5,346 nt of DNA, from assembly GCA_003455945.1 (NCBI GenBank), contig DMPQ01000260.1, forward strand, positions 30,219-35,564. The letters run 5' to 3'. The stretch comes from Planctomycetaceae bacterium (lineage in GTDB: Bacteria > Planctomycetota > Planctomycetia > Pirellulales > Pirellulaceae). Under the pieces are notes generated by a model. The model worked only from the letters and a program-made list of their open reading frames with translations. It was not told where the DNA came from and searched no databases. This document shows, in pieces, positions 5,228 to 5,346 of the stretch; positions within the stretch are counted from its first letter, which is position 1; each line of letters opens with the position of its first letter. A program made the translations under genes and the position numbers.

Positions 5228-5346
5228 ATGAGTCGCGAAGCTGCATCATCGAACCTCACCGATCGCGATCGCGAATCGACTCGTCTCGATCGCCGGCACT
5301 TTCTCGGAACGCTCTCCGCAGCCGGCATCGCCCTTGCCGGAGTCCA
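5228..5346 (+). CDS. N-terminus of a Tat-exported protein, cut by the window end
   Basis: Thirty-nine complete codons are visible. The N-region is polar and charged (MSREAASSNLTDRDRESTRL), followed by a twin-arginine motif DRRHFLG at 21-27 and a hydrophobic stretch TLSAAGIALAGV at 28-39. This is a typical Tat signal, which exports folded, often cofactor-containing proteins across the inner membrane. The ATG is supported by GGAG at 5215-5218 with a 9-nt spacer and by a candidate -10 box at 5140. Planctomycetes use leaders of this style on several families, including Gfo/Idh/MocA-type oxidoreductases, DUF1501 proteins and sugar-isomerase-like TIM barrels, but nothing of the mature protein is present, so I assign no function. 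The gene is divergent from mgtE. Confidence 0.8.
   Translation, partial: MSREAASSNLTDRDRESTRLDRRHFLGTLSAAGIALAGV

Overview
The window is a GC-rich bacterial chromosome segment carrying three complete genes and the first codons of a fourth. Two features suggest a planctomycete-like source: a twin-arginine leader reading DRRHFLGTLSAAG, and a large glycosyltransferase that opens with a GGHHFDYT motif. No rRNA or other marker gene is present, so this placement is an inference.

Layout. Bases 1-370 hold no convincing gene, but they contain a candidate sigma70-like promoter (252-280) and two competing ribosome-binding-site/ATG arrangements. A GT-B type glycosyltransferase follows on the plus strand (371-2287). 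It carries about 150 extra residues of apparent beta-sandwich character inside its C-terminal domain. After a 126-bp gap comes galE, UDP-glucose 4-epimerase (2414-3409, plus). Only 45 bp separate its stop from the stop of the convergent mgtE magnesium transporter (3455-4816, minus, GTG start). A 411-bp divergent region (4817-5227) then separates mgtE from a plus-strand gene starting at 5228. That gene begins with a Tat signal and is cut off by the window edge after 39 codons.

How the genes fit together. The glycosyltransferase and GalE make a plausible small carbohydrate unit: GalE interconverts UDP-glucose and UDP-galactose, and the transferase could use one of these or another nucleotide sugar to build surface or exported polysaccharide. 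MgtE is functionally separate (Mg2+ homeostasis). The Tat-leader gene is a presumed exported protein of unknown function.

Most interesting non-coding signal. The divergent region upstream of mgtE has a perfect 16-bp palindrome (4936-4951), an adjacent 25-nt imperfect hairpin (4903-4927) sharing the same CGGGAAC element, and a further stem-loop just before the mgtE ribosome binding site. They could form an operator or a leader RNA with mutually exclusive folds. The hexamer CGATCG is also strikingly common throughout the window. I see no mobile elements, CRISPR arrays, tRNAs or rRNAs.
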